Assembly: GCA_949775045.1 (NCBI GenBank)
Contig: OX459105.1
Span: forward strand, 12,165,398-12,229,397
Origin: Metridium senile
Taxonomy: Eukaryota; Cnidaria; Anthozoa; Actiniaria; Metridiidae
Direction: 5' to 3'
Length of the DNA stretch: 64,000 nucleotides
This document shows positions 61,701 to 64,000 of the stretch, piece by piece. The position numbers and the translations under genes were made by a program. The number at the start of each line of letters is the position of its first letter. Within the stretch, counting starts at the first letter, position 1. The notes beneath the pieces are model-generated. The model was not told where the DNA came from. It saw nothing but the letters and a program-made list of their open reading frames with translations, and searched no databases.

Positions 61701-63890
61701 ATCATTCATCAAAGTTTGACTTTGGTCCACCATTACTGTTCTCTGGTGATTCTATCGATATTGATAACTTACCAGATAAAATACAATCACGCATGGAGAC
61801 CATCACTATTAGAAGACAACAGGTTGGCAAGCTGGGTAAGGAACGTTATTACTAGTATTATTTATACGATTGATAATATAATGAAATTTGAAACACCGTA
61901 AAAAATGTTGACTTAACTTAACCGACGAAGGGCTAAAGCTCGAAACGTCAGTAAAGCTTAGTTAACATTTTTTACCGTGTTACAAATTTCATTATATTAC
62001 CTATCGTTTATATCAAACACCGACGCAGCCTATACTATAGTTTACTCACTAGTTTCTATTTAATACCATTTATAACTAATTAGATATAGTTAGAATCATC
62101 CTCATCGACTAACATGAAAACTAAATTGAACCAGTAATCACTCGTATCGTTCGAATCATCAGTGGTTCGCTTTGGTTTTCATAGCTAATTCAATAAGCGT
62201 TGTTGAAACAATCTTGAGACCTCAAGGGATAATGGGATATATTCGAACACTATTCGTTTACACTAGTAATTTTGTCAGTGAGTTGCACTACATTTTGAGG
62301 AGCATTTTTTAATTTGTTGCGACAAAAACTACTATTTTTAACCGTAATGCGCAATCTGTTTGGGCTTCTCCCCCTCCCCCACTGCACGATGTTGGTCTGG
62401 CAGTCACCAAGGAATCATGTTAACTGAAAAACCAACATTGCATGGAGGGGAGAGGGGTGAGGGGAGGAATAAAACCATTCCCCTATCCCCCTCTGTACGA
62501 TGTTGGTCTGGCAGTCATCAAGGAATCATGTTAACTGAAAAACCAACATTGCATTGAGGGGTGAGGGGAGGAATAAAACCATTCCCCTCTCCCCATCTGT
62601 ACGATGTTGGTGTGGCAGTCATCAAGGAATCATGTTAACTGAAAAACCAACATTGCATGGAGGGGAGAGGGGTGAGGGGAGGAATAAAACCATTCCCCTA
62701 TCCCCATCTGTACGATGTTGGTGTGGCAGTCATCAAGGAATCATGTTAACTGAAAAACCAACATTGCATGGAGGGGAGAGGGGTGAGGGGAGGAATAAAA
62801 CCATTCCCCTATCCCCCTTTGTACGATGTTGGTCTGGCAGTCATCAAGGAATCATGTTGACTGAAAAACCAACATTGCATGGAGGGGGAGGGGAGAATTA
62901 TTGCAAGCAAATATACAGTAAAACCCCTGTATAACGGACTGCGATGGGACAAAGAAAAATGTGGGGGTTCTGGTTTATTGATGTTTAATTTGAAACTTTG
63001 AGAAACTTTGCGACCAAAAGGTATGTTCGGTTTAGATTGAACTCTGACTTTGTGAGGGTCCGGTATGGAGGAGTTCCACTGTAGTCGAAGGTGAACTAAA
63101 CGGAAAGCCGTAAAATGTTTTTTTTTAATCGATATTTCGATCTCTTACTTGCCTTCTTTTTTAGGGCTTGTTATCAATGGCGATGAAAGAGATGGCTATG
63201 GATGTGCAGTCAAGTCTATTTTACAAGGAGGTGCTGTTAGTCTGGACGGTCGAATGGGTGTTGGTGATAATATCGTAGCAGTCAACGACCAAAGTCTTAT
63301 TGGACTATCCAGCCATGAAGCCAAGTAAACTTTTGATCCGGATACTTTTGAAACCGCATACTTTTTGATGCGAATCGGTCTATCGTCCACACGAATCCAG
63401 TGAATCCGGTCACCGAAACCGCATACTTTTACTTGAATTCTCCGGATACGCGGTTTCGTGTGGACGCAAATATTTCTATGCGGTTTCAACCGGATCGGAT
63501 TCGTGTAGACGAGGCCTTAGATATTATAAACAAATAGGAGTTGATAACCACATGCACTTGTGATCAGAAGGCACTGAGGAAAGCCTTTTTTTCTACAAAA
63601 CGTGCAATGAAGCAATAACAACAAAACTGTCCCTTAGGATGGAGGGTGCGTTATTCCTTACTGTATATTATTAATACCAGGGCTTCCATTGATACCAGAT
63701 AATTTATCTAAAGGGACTATCCTGAAATTTAGCTAAATAAAGGTTTCATTCAGAACGCGATAAAAGAGCCACTTTGTTCACTAGTTATGTACATTCAAGT
63801 TTCCTGGCAAAGTAGTAATTAAAATTGTTTTTTTTTGTGTGTGTGTTTTAGATCTGTTCTACGAAAACAGTCGCTCCAAAAGGACATAAG
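45908..63890 (+). CDS. MPDZ/PATJ-like L27-multi-PDZ scaffold, 5' part, 18 exons
   Basis: Exons: 45908-45923, 48144-48720, 49873-50137, 50788-50937, 51438-51617, 52167-52263, 52499-52590, 53294-53432, 54051-54146, 55415-55561, 56263-56357, 56868-57042, 57452-57603, 58017-58191, 59837-60004, 61662-61835, 63165-63324 and 63852-63890. All junctions are GT/AG and in phase, giving about 965 residues before the window ends in an intron. The start MPNIS|ETNKA was chosen because exon 1 has a strong gtaagt and fits the phase of exon 2. An N-terminal L27 domain is followed by six PDZ domains with GLGF-type loops; the fifth has [12 protein letters not shown], very like MPDZ/PATJ. In bilaterians these proteins bind PALS1 through L27 and organise apical junctions at the membrane. 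MPDZ and PATJ cannot be told apart here. Introns are packed with MITEs. Confidence 0.88.
47030..47340. repeat. Hairpin repeat copy in MPDZ-like intron 1
   Basis: Same family as 20510-20900 (GGTCGAGGGGCGATCAYGTG), with a hairpin AAACTGGATGTTC/GAACATCCAGTTT. Confidence 0.6.
47795..47895. repeat. Palindrome (CGATCTGTATCCGATAT)
   Basis: Two arms separated by tcgaagacga. A half copy lies at 53227-53277, 16 bp before exon 53294. Confidence 0.75.
48147..48320 (+). other. L27 domain
   Basis: About 58 residues: two helices ending [20 protein letters not shown]. The SPLFQQLL core is characteristic of MPDZ/PATJ L27, which dimerises with the L27 of PALS1-type proteins. Confidence 0.85.
48766..48985. 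mobile_element. Palindromic MITE after MPDZ-like exon 2
   Basis: Arms of about 85 bp (GGGTCAAAATACGGTATTTT ... ACCGTGTTTTGACCC). Confidence 0.8.
49385..49555. repeat. Repeat related to 45205-45350
   Basis: Contains (GATA)n at 49480-49498 and aggtaaacctagagtcaggc. Confidence 0.5.
49679..49785. mobile_element. Short palindromic MITE, copy 1 (TAGCCTGATTTTCAGAGCG)
   Basis: Arms of about 45 bp. Copy 2 is at 56606-56702 in another intron of the same gene. Confidence 0.8.
50820..51570 (+). other. PDZ2 (exons 4-5)
   Basis: [11 protein letters not shown] loop, then [14 protein letters not shown] across the intron and a [11 protein letters not shown] helix. Confidence 0.85.
51719..51870. mobile_element. 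TA-flanked palindromic MITE (GAGTACAAACACT)
   Basis: Ends GAGTACAAACACTAAAAGTG and its inverse, inserted in a repeat (caaacaccgacrcagcctata) whose uninterrupted relative is at 62000-62060. TA on both sides suggests a Tc1/mariner-type mover. Confidence 0.7.
52185..53390 (+). other. PDZ3 (exons 6-8)
   Basis: KGLGITIAG loop, [16 protein letters not shown] and [12 protein letters not shown]. Split by two introns. Confidence 0.85.
52975..53190 (+). mobile_element. L2/CR1-like retroposon 3' tail in an MPDZ-like intron
   Basis: Encodes [33 protein letters not shown] end (split here: LWNTLPADL, then [10 protein letters not shown]), then GGGGCACTATATAAG and a TTATTA tail. 5'-truncated. Confidence 0.65.
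53476..53685. mobile_element. Palindromic MITE (CAACATCCGTTCGATTTTG)
   Basis: Arms of about 70 bp around a short centre. Confidence 0.75.
54409..54775. mobile_element. MITE with AGGGACCTTAAGCAACGACAAC ends
   Basis: Inverted end gacgttgccgtcgtcgttgtc...cttaagttccct. This end type is, as far as I recall, common in coral and anemone genomes. Confidence 0.7.
55196..55286. repeat. Palindrome (GTCTGCGGAGGAAGA)
   Basis: Inverted arms gccggtggtctgcgga / tccgcagaccggaggc. Confidence 0.6.
55995..56190. mobile_element. Palindromic MITE (TTCTTTAGAATTTGACTAC)
   Basis: Arms of about 80 bp with outer ends agttcttgtcgatc / gatcgacgagaact. Confidence 0.75.
56606..56702. mobile_element. Short palindromic MITE, copy 2
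   Basis: Same arms as 49679-49785 (CCTGGGTCCTACGCTAT). Confidence 0.8.
57045..57420. repeat. GATGAT-rich degenerate microsatellite in an intron
   Basis: Irregular GAT/GGT/TGT runs directly after donor 57043; not coding. Confidence 0.8.
57605..57990. repeat. (ACAAACAGACAG)n microsatellite
   Basis: Degenerate AAAC/AGAC repeat filling nearly the whole intron. It makes false Cys-rich minus-strand frames. Confidence 0.9.
58218..58680. mobile_element. Palindromic MITE
   Basis: Outer arms ttcacgtttccctgtgccatct versus agatggcgcagagaactg. An inner hairpin at 58508-58582 has GCAGCCGCTCCTTTG arms. Confidence 0.65.
59028..59197. mobile_element. Pogo-like MITE flanked by TA
   Basis: Ends CAGTGGAACCCCG / CGGGGTTCCATTG, flanked by TA. 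Internal gtggccgtattaagcgggt occurs in both orientations. Confidence 0.75.
59938..60753 (+). repeat. Eight 102-bp tandem copies of an exon end plus 5' splice site
   Basis: Copies begin at 59938 and every 102 bp to 60652. Each holds the last 67 nt of MPDZ-like exon 15 (TCAATGCTTGATATAG...), the donor gttagtaa and 35 nt of intron. Read-through meets a stop at once (GGT TAG), so splicing is needed. Confidence 0.92.
61022..61325. mobile_element. Palindromic MITE (ACTGCAAAAATGGCTGAG)
   Basis: Arms of about 110 bp containing TATAGTGAGTAAACCCAACTC. Confidence 0.8.
61419..61724 (+). repeat. Three 102-bp tandem copies of a 3' splice-site region
   Basis: Copies begin at 61419, 61521 and 61623. Each has tattatctaycagtag at its acceptor (61457, 61559, 61661). 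Only the third leads into a long open exon; the first two meet stops shortly after. Confidence 0.85.
61890..62060 (+). repeat. Penelope-like terminal repeat fragment
   Basis: Contains CCGACGAAGGGCTAAAGCTC then GAAACGTC (61922-61949), a hammerhead-like core with one base off the consensus, inside a palindrome of aaaaaatgttgact arms. Confidence 0.45.
62360..62895. repeat. Five-copy minisatellite, about 111-bp period
   Basis: GATGTTGGTSTGGCAGTC boxes near 62387, 62498, 62602, 62713 and 62824, alternating with a GGGGAGAGGGG block. Continuous plus-strand frames here are artefacts. Confidence 0.85.
62916..63081. mobile_element. Pogo-like MITE flanked by TA
   Basis: Ends CAGTAAAACCCCTG / GGAGTTCCACTG with TA on both sides. 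Related in plan to 59028-59197. Confidence 0.7.
63336..63520. mobile_element. MITE with GTGTAGACGAGGCCTTA end
   Basis: Starts within about a dozen bases of the donor of exon 63165-63324. Internal GAAACCGCATACTTTT motifs are inverted as GCGGTTTC. Confidence 0.6.
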
Positions 63891-64000
63891 GTAAGCAAGT
63901 AAATGGTTGTAAACCGATAAAAGTAGTAGACTTTGTAAAGGTGGCATAAACATCTAATTGATTTTTTTTTTGTCGTGTTGGGATCGTAGATTATATATTA

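Larger units (their letters stand above)
61790..63890 (+). other. PDZ6, partial (exons 16-18)
   Basis: [10 protein letters not shown] then [20 protein letters not shown] and [17 protein letters not shown]. The domain continues past the window. Confidence 0.8.

Noticed and set aside
62360..62934. Plus-strand repeat protein ([17 protein letters not shown])
   Set aside because: The minisatellite unit lies in an intron of the MPDZ-like gene and has no splice-supported reading.

Overview
The window is AT-rich eukaryotic DNA with spliced genes, many palindromic MITE-like repeats, CR1/L2-type retroposon tails and an animal cell-polarity gene of the MPDZ/PATJ type. It looks like an early-branching marine invertebrate. 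A cnidarian (coral or anemone) is my best guess, from the MITE style and general repeat texture, but the species is not proven by the sequence.

Layout. Left part (1-11.6 kb): a minus-strand tandem family of an unrecognised secreted or type-II membrane protein. Two extra copies of its promoter/5' region lie at 1-864 and 2174-3024. Paralog A (3975-8.4 kb) is frameshifted. The last exon of paralog B is at 10919-11160. Paralog B resumes at 39256-41819, with a promoter at about 43.3 kb, so its last intron is about 28 kb long.

Centre (11629-39011): that intron is filled by what reads as one 27.4-kb CACTA/EnSpm-type DNA transposon. It starts CACTGG and ends CCAGTG. The terminal inverted repeats match at 47 of 48 positions and are flanked by a 3-bp AAT duplication. 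The subterminal arrays carry CTGTAAAT-type motifs in inverted orientation. Paralog A supplies the matching uninterrupted intron. Inside the element are a four-exon tnp2-like transposase (plus strand), a divergently transcribed 13-exon lysine-rich gene with a SAP-like C-terminus, and a minus-strand gene that appears to fuse an RFX-like winged helix to a protein kinase. CR1-like, Penelope-like and many MITE insertions are nested in its introns. A giant, intron-containing CACTA element with a DNA-binding kinase as apparent cargo is the most unusual thing here.

Right part (45.9-64 kb): the first 18 coding exons of an MPDZ/PATJ-like scaffold (L27 plus six PDZ domains, plus strand), running off the window end. 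Every exon junction I traced keeps the frame. One intron has eight tandem copies of a 5' splice site and three copies of a 3' splice site, both with a 102-bp period.

Exon boundaries were set by hand from GT/AG sites, reading phase and paralog comparison. There is no transcript evidence. I saw no tRNA, rRNA or CRISPR array.
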